Below, piece by piece: positions 1 through 4,959 of a stretch of 9,356 bases of DNA (position 1 is its first letter; each line of letters starts with the position of its first letter). Under the pieces are notes generated by a model. It saw only the letters and a list, made by a program, of their open reading frames with translations. It had not been told where the DNA came from and made no database searches. Position numbers and translations under genes: made by a program. This DNA comes from an uncultured Mycoplasmatota bacterium (GTDB lineage Bacteria; Bacillota_I; Bacilli_A; RF39; UBA660): the NCBI GenBank assembly GCA_900551925.1, contig URXR01000049.1, positions 1 through 9,356 of the forward strand, in the 5' to 3' direction.

Positions 1-11
1 ACCTTTGTTTG

Positions 12-20
12 TTATCCACA
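12..20. other. DnaA-box-like 9-mer TTATCCACA
   Basis: The 9-mer matches the strict DnaA box consensus TTATNCACA exactly. It stands alone, with no cluster of similar boxes and no AT-rich unwinding element with 13-mers beside it, so it is not evidence for an origin. It lies in the same 100-base stretch as the 22-bp repeats and may belong to the same element end. Functional DnaA binding is not shown. Confidence 0.25.
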
Positions 21-55
21 TTATAAATCGGTATCATTTTAACTAATGTTTAACA

Positions 56-99
56 GAAAAAATACCAGTTTAGCCCAAAAAAAATACCAGTTTACCCCA
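56..99. repeat. Two tandem 22-bp direct repeats, possible IS-element terminus
   Basis: Units 56-77 and 78-99 match at 20 of 22 positions and share the core AAAAAATACCAGTTTA followed by g/c and CCCA. Read on the minus strand, each unit begins TGGG(g/c)TAAACTGGTATTTTT, so the array ends in TG at base 99. Several terminal repeats beginning with TG are typical of IS21-family ends. I infer, weakly, that an insertion sequence lies to the left. No transposase is visible because the window starts here. Alternatives are a repeated regulator site upstream of miaA or a chance duplication. Confidence 0.5.
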
Positions 100-103
100 A
101 AAA

Positions 104-132
104 TTGACTTTTAAAATTAAAAATGCTACTCT
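104..132 (+). promoter_or_regulatory. Promoter of miaA
   Basis: The -35 box TTGACT (104-109) is followed by a 17-nt spacer and TACTCT (127-132), a weak -10 helped by an extended TG at 124-125. The -35 begins five bases beyond the last 22-bp repeat, so the promoter abuts that repeat array. Confidence 0.45.
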
Positions 133-157
133 AATAAAAAAGTTTAAGGAGGTACTT

Positions 158-874
158 ATGATTTATGTAATTACTGGCCCAACCGGAGTAGGTAAAACTA
201 AACTTAGTATTATGTTAGCTAAAAAATTAAATGGTATAATTATAAATGCTGATAGTATGCAAGTATATAAACAGTTAAATATTGGTACAGCTAAGATAAA
301 AGAAGAAGAAAAAGAAAATATTCCCCATTACTTATTTGATATAGTAAATGTAGATGAAGATTTTAATGCTTATTTATACCAACAAAAGGGAAGAAAGCTC
401 CTTGAAGAATTTAAAGATAGAAATATTATTATTGTCGGAGGAACAGGACTTTATATAAAAGCTTTACTATACGATTATACCTTTGATGATAATAATAATA
501 AAAATACTAAACTTTATGATTTTAAAATAATTGGACTAACTATAGATAGAGATAAATTATATAATATAATTGATAAAAGAGTAGATCAAATGATGGAAGA
601 AGGATTACTCGAAGAAGTAAAAAGTCTTTATAATCAAAAAATAACTACCAGAGCTCTAAAAACAGCGATTGGCTACAAAGAATTATATGATTATTTAGAT
701 AATAAAACTAAACTAGAAGAAGCTATTGCTAAAATAAAACAAAATTCTAGACATTATGCCAAAAGACAATATACTTTCTTTAATAATCAGTTTTCTGATA
801 TTGTTTGGTATGATATTCAAAAAACATCATTAGAAGAAATAACTAAAATAATATGTAAAGAACAATCCAAATAA
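158..874 (+). CDS. miaA: tRNA dimethylallyltransferase MiaA, short form
   Basis: MiaA transfers a dimethylallyl group from dimethylallyl diphosphate to N6 of A37 in tRNAs reading codons that start with U. This is a cytoplasmic enzyme. Visible motifs are the P-loop GPTGVGKT (residues 7-14), the catalytic Asp in NADSMQVY (D32), GGTGLY (94-99), IGLTIDRDKLY (125-135) and the tRNA-binding QNSRHYAKRQYTFF (195-208). Start 158 is chosen for AAGGAGG at 146-152. The frame extends back to a TTG at 104, but that codon is the -35 box. The protein has 238 residues, where the family usually has about 300-315. Aligned by memory to B. subtilis MiaA, the loss is internal: roughly 70 residues between LLYDYTF and KIIGLT, the helical insertion domain with the RRxxRALE motif, are replaced by about a dozen Asn/Lys-rich residues. 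Both flanks are intact, so this is a compact enzyme, not a truncated gene. Family assignment is secure; full tRNA activity is less so. Confidence 0.93.
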   Translation: MIYVITGPTGVGKTKLSIMLAKKLNGIIINADSMQVYKQLNIGTAKIKEEEKENIPHYLFDIVNVDEDFNAYLYQQKGRKLLEEFKDRNIIIVGGTGLYIKALLYDYTFDDNNNKNTKLYDFKIIGLTIDRDKLYNIIDKRVDQMMEEGLLEEVKSLYNQKITTRALKTAIGYKELYDYLDNKTKLEEAIAKIKQNSRHYAKRQYTFFNNQFSDIVWYDIQKTSLEEITKIICKEQSK

Positions 875-894
875 CAATAAAATAATAATTTTTC

Positions 895-923
895 TTGTTT
901 ACAAAAATAGTTTTTGTTATACT
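895..923 (+). promoter_or_regulatory. Promoter of ddl
   Basis: TTGTTT (895-900), a 17-nt spacer and TATACT (918-923) with an extended TG at 915-916. It lies wholly in the 72-base gap after miaA, so ddl can be transcribed on its own. I see no terminator after miaA, so readthrough is also possible. Confidence 0.65.
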
Positions 924-946
924 TTAATTACAAGGAAGTGAAAAAA

Positions 947-2119
947 ATGAGATTGAATATCGGAGTAATTTTTGGAGGTAAAAGTGTTGAACATGAAATA
1001 AGTATTATTTCTGCTATTGAGGCTATGTCTCATATTGACGAAAATAAATATAAAGTAGTACCAATCTATATCGACAAAGATAATGTTTGGTATACAGGAA
1101 TGCATTTAAAATCAATACTTCATTATCGTGATATAGCACTAGTAAAAAGATATGCTAAAAAAGTCTCATTAGTAAGAAGAGGAAATAGTTTTATCTTAGA
1201 AAGTCAAGGATTTTTAAAGAAAAATATTTGTGTAATCGATATAGTAATGCCAATAGGACATGGAGCTTATTTAGAAGATGGTTCTCTTCAAGGATATTTA
1301 AATATGCTTGGAGTTCCTTACACTGGTTCCAATGTTTTAGCATCTGCAATTGGGCAAGATAAGGTAATACAAAAAGAATTACTAAAACAAAATAATATTC
1401 CTATTTGTAACTATATTTGGTTCTATGATTATGAATTTGAAAAAAATAGAAGTAAAGTGCTAGAAAAGATAAAAACTTTAAAATATCCTCTTTATGTAAA
1501 ACCATCAAGCTTAGGTTCCTCAATAGGAATAACCTTAGTTAAAGAGGAAAAAGAATTAATCAAAGCCATAAAAGAAGCTATAAAATTTGATAAGAAAATT
1601 ATTATTGAAGAACAAGTAGCCAATGTCAAAGAAGCCAATATCAGTATTTTAGGTAATTATGAAAGACAAACAGTTTCTGAAATTGAAGAAATAAATACTA
1701 ATGAAGAATTCTATTCTTTTAAAGAAAAATATGTGGAAGGTTATACTAAAAACCGCCCAAAAAATGAAAAATGCAATCCTTTAATTTCTAAAGAAATGAT
1801 GGAAGATATGAAAACCTATGCTCTAAAAACTTTTCAAACCATAAATGCCAGTGGAGTAGCTAGAATAGATTTCTTATTAGATGATAAAAATAAAAAAATA
1901 TATGTCAATGAAATAAACACTATTCCTGGAGACTTATCTAGTTATCTATGGCTTGCTAAAAAAACTACTGAACAAGAACTAATTGAAACTTTAATAAAAA
2001 TAGCTCAAGATACCTATAAAAGACATCAAGAAAAAATAATAGCTTTTCCAGGTAACTTATTAGAAAATTACGATATTTTAAAAGGAGATAAATTAAACAA
2101 AAACAAAAAAGATAAATAA
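947..2119 (+). CDS. ddl: D-alanine--D-alanine ligase, ATP-grasp
   Basis: Ligates two D-alanines with ATP to give the D-Ala-D-Ala end of the peptidoglycan stem peptide, in the cytoplasm. In the 390-residue protein I see GGKSVEHEIS (10-19, catalytic Glu15), HGAYLEDG (105-112), YVKPSSLGSSIGI (183-195, Ser191), FYSFKEKY (255-262, Tyr262) and ARIDF...NEINTIPG (305-328) for metal and substrate binding. Glu15, Ser191 and Tyr262 match the E15/S150/Y216 triad of E. coli DdlB. Tyr262 is the residue that is Phe in intrinsic D-Ala-D-Lac ligases, so this looks like a D-Ala-D-Ala type. Two places depart from the family: the usual HGxxGEDG is HGAYLEDG, and the usual PG(F/M)TxxSxxP is PGDLSSYLWL, which puts Tyr333 where Ser281 holds the second substrate. 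A Lys-rich tail makes it slightly long. The start is set by AAGGAAGTG at 932-940; the frame also extends to a TTG inside the -10 box. ddl implies that the cell makes peptidoglycan. Confidence 0.9.
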   Translation: MRLNIGVIFGGKSVEHEISIISAIEAMSHIDENKYKVVPIYIDKDNVWYTGMHLKSILHYRDIALVKRYAKKVSLVRRGNSFILESQGFLKKNICVIDIVMPIGHGAYLEDGSLQGYLNMLGVPYTGSNVLASAIGQDKVIQKELLKQNNIPICNYIWFYDYEFEKNRSKVLEKIKTLKYPLYVKPSSLGSSIGITLVKEEKELIKAIKEAIKFDKKIIIEEQVANVKEANISILGNYERQTVSEIEEINTNEEFYSFKEKYVEGYTKNRPKNEKCNPLISKEMMEDMKTYALKTFQTINASGVARIDFLLDDKNKKIYVNEINTIPGDLSSYLWLAKKTTEQELIETLIKIAQDTYKRHQEKIIAFPGNLLENYDILKGDKLNKNKKDK

Positions 2120-2132
2120 TTTCTTATTTATC
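2111..2132 (-). terminator. Hairpin terminator of the DUF192 gene, spanning both convergent stops
   Basis: Perfect 9-bp stem GATAAATAA/TTATTTATC around loop TTTC. Read on the minus strand it runs into TTTTTTGTTTTTG, which makes a rho-independent terminator. On the plus strand no T-run follows, so it probably stops ddl transcripts poorly. The ddl stop (2117-2119) and the DUF192 stop (2124-2126) both lie in the stem. Confidence 0.65.
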
Positions 2133-2444
2133 ATAAATAGGAAAAATATCTCCCTTTTTTAAATAACAAGCAGTATTAAGAGGCATCTCTAAGACAAAAT
2201 AGCCTCTTTTTATTATTATTTTATTTTTATTTAAATTAGAAATAGTTTCTAATATTTTATAATCTTTATCTAAAAAACATAAATCAATTTTTTGCTTCAT
2301 AAAAAAGGTATGAATGCTAGAGCACTTGGGAAACAAATAAATATTAGTAATTTTATCTTTTTGAAACATTAAACCTTTAGCTCTTTTAAAAAATGATTTT
2401 AAAGTAATAATCTCTATTTTCTTATCATTAATTATAGTATACAT
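2124..2444 (-). CDS. DUF192 family protein
   Basis: A 106-residue protein matching the DUF192 pattern along its length: RAKGLMFQK (21-29, the family's RxxGLM motif), a middle section with IHTFFMKQKIDLCFLDKDYKIL (44-65, cf. the family's fxMxnTxxpLDvxFld), YFVLEMP (82-88) and LKKGD (95-99). The molecular function of DUF192 is not established. The domain is a small beta-rich fold, often found with a signal or lipoprotein peptide; none is seen here, so the protein is probably cytoplasmic. The start at 2444 follows AGGTGA (plus-strand 2449-2454). An in-frame ATG at 2489 would add 15 residues but has no good ribosome binding site and lies in the promoter. It is convergent with ddl, with only four bases between stop codons, and divergent from the tRNA pair. 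Confidence 0.85.
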   Translation of the reverse strand: MYTIINDKKIEIITLKSFFKRAKGLMFQKDKITNIYLFPKCSSIHTFFMKQKIDLCFLDKDYKILETISNLNKNKIIIKRGYFVLEMPLNTACYLKKGDIFPIYDK

Positions 2445-2460
2445 AAAATCACCTAATCTA

Positions 2461-2489
2461 ATTTTATCGTAAGTTTCTAAAAAAATCAA
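2461..2489 (-). promoter_or_regulatory. Promoter of the DUF192 gene
   Basis: On the minus strand TTGATT (2489-2484), a 17-nt spacer and TAAAAT (2466-2461). Transcription would start close to the ribosome binding site, giving a very short leader. It lies back to back with the tRNA promoter that begins at 2508. Confidence 0.45.
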
Positions 2490-2507
2490 AAAAAGTAAAA
2501 ATTAGTA

Positions 2508-2537
2508 TTGATTTTATAAATAGAAATATGCTATTAT
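2508..2537 (+). promoter_or_regulatory. Promoter of the tRNA pair
   Basis: TTGATT (2508-2513), an 18-nt spacer and TATTAT (2532-2537) with an extended TG at 2529-2530. The first tRNA begins 15 bases downstream, as expected for a short 5' leader trimmed by RNase P. Confidence 0.65.
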
Positions 2538-2552
2538 ATAAGAGCAAGCCAT

Positions 2553-2629
2553 GGACCCTTAGCTCAGTTGGTTAGAGCATCCGGCTCATAACCGGGCGGT
2601 CGTAGGTTCGAGTCCTACAGGGTCCACCA
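2553..2629 (+). tRNA. tRNA with anticodon CAT, probably tRNA-Ile2 (lysidine type)
   Basis: Complete cloverleaf: acceptor GGACCCT/AGGGTCC, D-stem GCTC/GAGC, anticodon stem TCCGG/CCGGG with loop CTCATAA, T-stem GTAGG/CCTAC, discriminator A and an encoded CCA. The first pair is G-C, so this is not the initiator. C4-G69 and C5-G68, and close resemblance by memory to the B. subtilis CAT-anticodon isoleucine tRNA, favour tRNA-Ile2, whose C34 is changed to lysidine by TilS to read AUA. Elongator tRNA-Met is the alternative. Confidence 0.92.
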
Positions 2630-2637
2630 ATACATAT

Positions 2638-2722
2638 GCGGGTGTGGCGGAATTGGCAGACGCACTAGACTTAGGATCTAGCGGAGTAATCCATGGGGGT
2701 TCAAGTCCCTTCACCCGCACCA
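2638..2722 (+). tRNA. tRNA-Leu (TAG)
   Basis: Class II tRNA: acceptor GCGGGTG/CACCCGC, anticodon stem CTAGA/TCTAG with loop CTTAGGA (anticodon TAG, reading CUN), a long variable arm with a GGA/TCC stem typical of Leu, GTTCAAGT in the T-arm region and an encoded CCA. It follows the CAT tRNA by eight bases and must be cotranscribed with it. Confidence 0.95.
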
Positions 2723-2734
2723 CTTTAAAAATAT

Positions 2735-2785
2735 GTTCAAACTATTTGGACTTTGTATAAAGAACTTATCAAAAGTTCTTTTTTT
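2735..2785 (+). terminator. Terminator of the tRNA pair, with a preceding small hairpin
   Basis: The main hairpin is AAAGAACTT (2759-2767), loop ATCAA, AAGTTCTTT (2773-2781), running into seven Ts (2779-2785): a good rho-independent terminator. Just before it, GTTCAAA/TTTGGAC (2735-2741 and 2745-2751) can form a 7-bp stem with a 3-nt loop and one G-U pair. This may be a 3'-trailer structure seen by tRNA-processing nucleases. Confidence 0.8.
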
Positions 2786-2804
2786 AGTTTTTATTAGTCC
2801 ACCT

Positions 2805-2840
2805 CATAAAAATAAGTTTACTTACATTTACTTATTTATG
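2805..2840. repeat. Direct and inverted repeat upstream of the 253-residue gene, possible operator
   Basis: TTTACTTA occurs twice, at 2817-2824 and 2827-2834, exactly ten bases (about one helical turn) apart. The same stretch forms a larger imperfect dyad: CATAAAAATAAGT (2805-2817) against ACTTATTTATG (2830-2840), with a two-base bulge and a 12-base loop. Helically phased repeats about 90 bases upstream of a -10 box suggest a regulator site, but low-complexity AT-rich sequence can give this by chance. The rest of the gap 2786-2958 shows nothing else except the promoter. Confidence 0.35.
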
Positions 2841-2903
2841 TATAAGAAAGTAAATATCATAACAGATATAACATCAATTATTTTAAAATTAGATTATTAA
2901 TTA

Positions 2904-2933
2904 TTACTAAACTAATAAGTTATATGTTATAAT
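2904..2933 (+). promoter_or_regulatory. Promoter of the 253-residue gene
   Basis: Consensus TATAAT (2928-2933) with an extended TG at 2925-2926. The only -35 candidate is a poor TTACTA at 2904-2909 (18-nt spacer). The start codon is 26 bases past the -10, behind a strong AAAGGAGGA at 2944-2952. Confidence 0.6.
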
Positions 2934-2958
2934 ATATTTCATTAAAGGAGGATTTATC

Positions 2959-3720
2959 ATGGAACATGATCAAAAAACTAAAGGATTGATGTTTTTATAT
3001 GATGGTACATCTGAAAGAGTATTGGTATATAAACTAATTCCTAAAAAAGCTGAAATATATAATTATAAAAAGACTCAATTGGAAACAATATCCCAAGAAA
3101 TACGTTTTTGGGAAACTAAAACTTATATGAGAAATTCAATGTTAAAAGACTATTATACTTCCAATAGCAATCATCCCAGAAAAACAATATTAAAAAGTTC
3201 TGAATTATGTTTTAATAATTCACCTCATCAAAAAATACAAGAACCTACATATGAAATCAAACCTTGGGATTTTGACACTTATGAATATATTATAAAAAAT
3301 GGTTTACCTAATCAAGAAGATTTGCTTAACTCCTATTGCGGTCAAACTAAACCATCTTTATATGTAAAAGTTATTGATGATATTAATTTAGGAATTAATG
3401 CACTTATCATAGGTCAAAAAAATCATCAAAATAATTTGTGGCTTGACCATGCTATAAAAACAGATATTATAAATATTCCCGAAACACTTTATAATTTTGA
3501 GTGCTTTATGGATGGTAATTTTTATCATTTACAAGATGATCAAATAGAAGAGTTTCTATCTTTATATGAACCTATCGATATTAATAAACCCGTATATAGT
3601 AAAAAACTATCAGAATTAGAAGAATTTGCAAGATATTTTCTTGCTGCAACAGATCTAAGAAATTCTATTGAAAACAATATAGAAAATGATAAAAAGGTCT
3701 TAAAATTATTAAAAAAATAA
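2959..3720 (+). CDS. Hypothetical protein, 253 residues, unrecognised
   Basis: I do not recognise the family. The start is well supported by AAAGGAGGA seven bases upstream and an extended -10 promoter. The protein looks soluble: no signal peptide or membrane segment, many Asn/Lys/Tyr, a mixed first two thirds (for example LYVKVIDDINLGINALIIGQ at about 134-153, probably beta-rich) and a charged helical C-terminus from about residue 210. An aromatic cluster, EIKPWDFDTYEYI, lies near residues 98-110. No catalytic motif or metal-binding cluster is evident. It is a single-gene unit between two tRNA transcription units with no terminator before the tRNA-Thr promoter, so its transcript may run into that tRNA. 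The position between tRNAs could reflect acquisition, but there is no integrase or duplicated tRNA end, and base composition does not stand out. It is a real gene by start signals and intact length; function unknown. Confidence 0.85.
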   Translation: MEHDQKTKGLMFLYDGTSERVLVYKLIPKKAEIYNYKKTQLETISQEIRFWETKTYMRNSMLKDYYTSNSNHPRKTILKSSELCFNNSPHQKIQEPTYEIKPWDFDTYEYIIKNGLPNQEDLLNSYCGQTKPSLYVKVIDDINLGINALIIGQKNHQNNLWLDHAIKTDIINIPETLYNFECFMDGNFYHLQDDQIEEFLSLYEPIDINKPVYSKKLSELEEFARYFLAATDLRNSIENNIENDKKVLKLLKK

Positions 3721-3732
3721 AGTAGTCAACCT

Positions 3733-3761
3733 TTTACAATTCATATTAACTCTACTATAAA
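3733..3761 (+). promoter_or_regulatory. Promoter of tRNA-Thr
   Basis: TTTACA (3733-3738), a 17-nt spacer and TATAAA (3756-3761). There is no extended TG here, in keeping with the good -35. It starts 12 bases after the upstream stop codon and 17 bases separate its end from the tRNA. Confidence 0.65.
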
Positions 3762-3777
3762 AAAAACCTCTCTTTTT

Positions 3778-3853
3778 GCCGATTTAGCTCAGTTGGTAGA
3801 GCAACTCACTCGTAATGAGTAGGTCGAAGGTTCAAGTCCTTTAATCGGCACCA
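3778..3853 (+). tRNA. tRNA-Thr (CGT)
   Basis: Complete cloverleaf: acceptor GCCGATT/AATCGGC, D-stem GCTC/GAGC, anticodon stem ACTCA/TGAGT with loop CTCGTAA (anticodon CGT, reading ACG), T-arm GAAGG-TTCAAGT-CCTTT with one G-U pair, discriminator A and an encoded CCA. A dedicated CGT isoacceptor is notable in so AT-rich a genome, where ACG codons should be rare. Confidence 0.95.
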
Positions 3854-3862
3854 AATAAAAAC

Positions 3863-3884
3863 AAAACGCCATCAAGCGTTTTTT
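3863..3884. terminator. Bidirectional terminator between tRNA-Thr and the HTH gene
   Basis: Stem AAAACGC (3863-3869) and GCGTTTT (3876-3882) around CATCAA. On the plus strand it ends in a six-T run (3879-3884), which ends the tRNA-Thr transcript. On the minus strand it is followed by TTTTGTTTTTATTT, which suits the HTH gene, whose stop codon (3883-3885) touches the stem. It probably serves both sides. Confidence 0.75.
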
Positions 3885-4344
3885 ATTTACTCTTTTTTAA
3901 CTCCGGTTCTTCATCAATTCTTCCACACAGAAAGTCTAAAGAAACATTATACTTCTTAACAATAGCATAAGCAAAAGCTGTAAGAAGTCTTACTTTACCA
4001 GTTTCATATGCACTCAAAGTAGAAGGAGAAGTATTAAAAAGTTTAGCTAGTTCAGTTTGAGTTAAATTATATTTACTCCTGAAAACCTTAAGTCTTCTAC
4101 CTATTAAAATCTTGTTAAGCTTTGGATTTACATCTTTATAATTTCTCTCATCTGTAATACCAATCATATAATCCATACTAACTTTAAAATAGTTACATAA
4201 GTTATTTAAATGATTGAGCGGAATAAAATTATCATCAAGTTCCCATCTTCCATAATTAGATTGAGAAACTCCTAAAATCTTAGCCATATCATCTTGAGTA
4301 AGTTCATACTCATCTCTTAAATCTACAATCCTTTTCAAAAACAT
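3883..4344 (-). CDS. Transcriptional regulator with two XRE/Cro-type HTH domains
   Basis: A 153-residue cytoplasmic protein with two tandem Cro/C1-type helix-turn-helix domains. The first covers about residues 4-61 (LTQDDMAKILGVSQSNYGRWE, recognition helix near 28-36), the second about 80-141 (LTQTELAKLFNTSPSTLSAYE, near 106-114). Each ends with the typical VS(M/L)D(Y/F) segment. Nothing resembles a peptidase or sensor domain, so the protein is DNA-binding throughout, and two domains in one chain suggest recognition of a bipartite or dyad site. The start at 4344 is set by AGGTGA (plus-strand 4349-4354); a more upstream ATG at 4374 has no ribosome binding site. It is divergent from the SpoVT-like gene, with a small dyad between them, so autoregulation and control of that neighbour are plausible inferences. 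Target and signal are unknown. Confidence 0.9.
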   Translation of the reverse strand: MFLKRIVDLRDEYELTQDDMAKILGVSQSNYGRWELDDNFIPLNHLNNLCNYFKVSMDYMIGITDERNYKDVNPKLNKILIGRRLKVFRSKYNLTQTELAKLFNTSPSTLSAYETGKVRLLTAFAYAIVKKYNVSLDFLCGRIDEEPELKKSK

Positions 4345-4381
4345 AACATCACCTAAAAATAATTCTCTCATCAAAATTAAA

Positions 4382-4387
4382 ATTATA
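4382..4387 (-). promoter_or_regulatory. -10 box of the HTH regulator gene
   Basis: The minus strand reads TATAAT (4387-4382) with no extended TG and no convincing -35; the correctly spaced hexamer reads ATCGTA and falls next to the dyad at 4406-4416. A weak -35 would suit a low-level or regulated gene. Confidence 0.4.
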
Positions 4388-4405
4388 TTTTCTTAACCCA
4401 TAAAT

Positions 4406-4416
4406 ACGATATACGT
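4406..4416. promoter_or_regulatory. Dyad ACG-N5-CGT in the divergent promoter region, candidate operator
   Basis: ACG (4406-4408) and CGT (4414-4416) are inverted around ATATA and form the only GC-containing dyad in a very AT-rich gap. It overlaps the spacer of the plus-strand promoter and the -35 position of the minus-strand one, where a bound repressor would affect both genes. Small XRE proteins commonly bind such dyads. The link to the adjacent HTH protein is inference. Confidence 0.35.
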
Positions 4417-4424
4417 GATATAAT
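4416..4424 (+). promoter_or_regulatory. Extended -10 promoter of the SpoVT-like gene
   Basis: TGATATAAT: consensus TATAAT (4419-4424) with TG at 4416-4417. No acceptable -35 lies at 17 or 18 bases (ACCCAT or AACCCA), so it would depend on the extended -10 or on an activator. AAGGAGGA (4433-4440) follows at once, so the 5' leader is very short. Confidence 0.6.
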
Positions 4425-4445
4425 ATATAAATAAGGAGGAAAGTT

Positions 4446-4931
4446 ATGATTGAAAATTTACCAGTAAAAGTAGATGATGTAGGAAGAATAGTAATACCTA
4501 AAAAAATAAGAAAAAAATTTAATATTGACCCTAATGATTATTTACTACTAACTACTACTAACCATGAAATAATTATGAAAAAAGAAAATACTGATTTAAA
4601 ATATAAAAATCTGCTCGAAAAATTAAAATACATAAATAAAACATTTAACTTTGATATTATTATGATTAACAATAGAACTATTTCTTATACAACAGAAAAT
4701 TATTCTTATTTAAGAAAACTAAAAACTGCTAAAGAATTAGAAGAAAAAGTTTTAAAGAAAAATATAATATTTGCTAAAAATACTAATTTAACTAAAGGAA
4801 TTAATTTACAAAAATCCCATTGTTATGGAACTATTTACATAGAAAATTATTCAAATATAATAGTATTTATAATTTTTTATGACGATAAAAATAAAGACCT
4901 AGCCAAAACAACTTTAAAACTTTTACAATAA
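4446..4931 (+). CDS. AbrB-family transcriptional regulator, SpoVT-like with C-terminal GAF-like domain
   Basis: A 161-residue DNA-binding regulator. Residues about 5-50 are a SpoVT-AbrB swapped-hairpin domain: VKVDDVGRIVIPKKIRKKF (7-25) matches the AbrB/SpoVT signature VDxLGRVVIPxxxRRxL. Residues about 55-161 are compatible with the GAF-like domain of B. subtilis SpoVT (178 residues): a helix, a FDIIMINNRTISY strand-turn (69-81), then GTIYIENYSNIIVFIIFYDD (128-147), in the place of SpoVT's GPIVANGDPIGAVVIFS, and a terminal helix. The domain is weakly conserved, so its ligand is unknown. SpoVT is a forespore regulator in Bacillus; shorter relatives also occur in non-sporulating lineages, so this does not prove sporulation. 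The start is fixed by AAGGAGGA. The gene is divergent from the tandem-HTH regulator. I see no terminator after it; the next gene has its own strong promoter 28 bases on. Confidence 0.85.
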   Translation: MIENLPVKVDDVGRIVIPKKIRKKFNIDPNDYLLLTTTNHEIIMKKENTDLKYKNLLEKLKYINKTFNFDIIMINNRTISYTTENYSYLRKLKTAKELEEKVLKKNIIFAKNTNLTKGINLQKSHCYGTIYIENYSNIIVFIIFYDDKNKDLAKTTLKLLQ

Positions 4932-4959
4932 ATATATTAAAATCACAAGCAAGGTAACT

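Noticed and set aside
1..99. Replication origin, suggested by TTATCCACA.
   Set aside because: There is only one box, no dnaA/dnaN neighbourhood and no unwinding element.
56..99. CRISPR array.
   Set aside because: Only two contiguous 22-bp units with no unique spacers between them and no cas genes in the window.
104..157. Upstream TTG start for miaA.
   Set aside because: The TTG is the first half of the -35 box, no ribosome binding site precedes it, and family homology begins at MIYVITGPTG after AAGGAGG.
158..874. miaA as a decayed pseudogene because it is short.
   Set aside because: The frame is intact, both flanking domains and the C-terminal motif are preserved, and promoter and ribosome binding site are good; the missing part is a clean internal segment.
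914..946. Upstream TTG start for ddl.
   Set aside because: It overlaps the extended -10 region of the promoter, and the conserved N-terminus starts at the ATG at 947.
917..1105. Minus-strand reading frame inside ddl, and similar antisense frames at 5744-5962, 6694-6921, 7414-7659 and 8714-8905.
   Set aside because: All lie opposite strongly conserved coding sequence, with no ribosome binding site or recognisable protein features.
1712..1735. FYSFKEKY in the ligase, read as the Phe substitution of vancomycin-resistant D-Ala-D-Lac ligases.
   Set aside because: Counting along E. coli DdlB shows that Tyr216 is the last residue of FYDYEAKY. Here that position is Tyr262; the Phe lies at the Tyr212 position, which is not the specificity switch.
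2553..3853. Integrative element between the tRNA genes.
   Set aside because: No integrase, no duplicated tRNA 3' end and no composition shift; the gap holds a single gene with native-looking signals.
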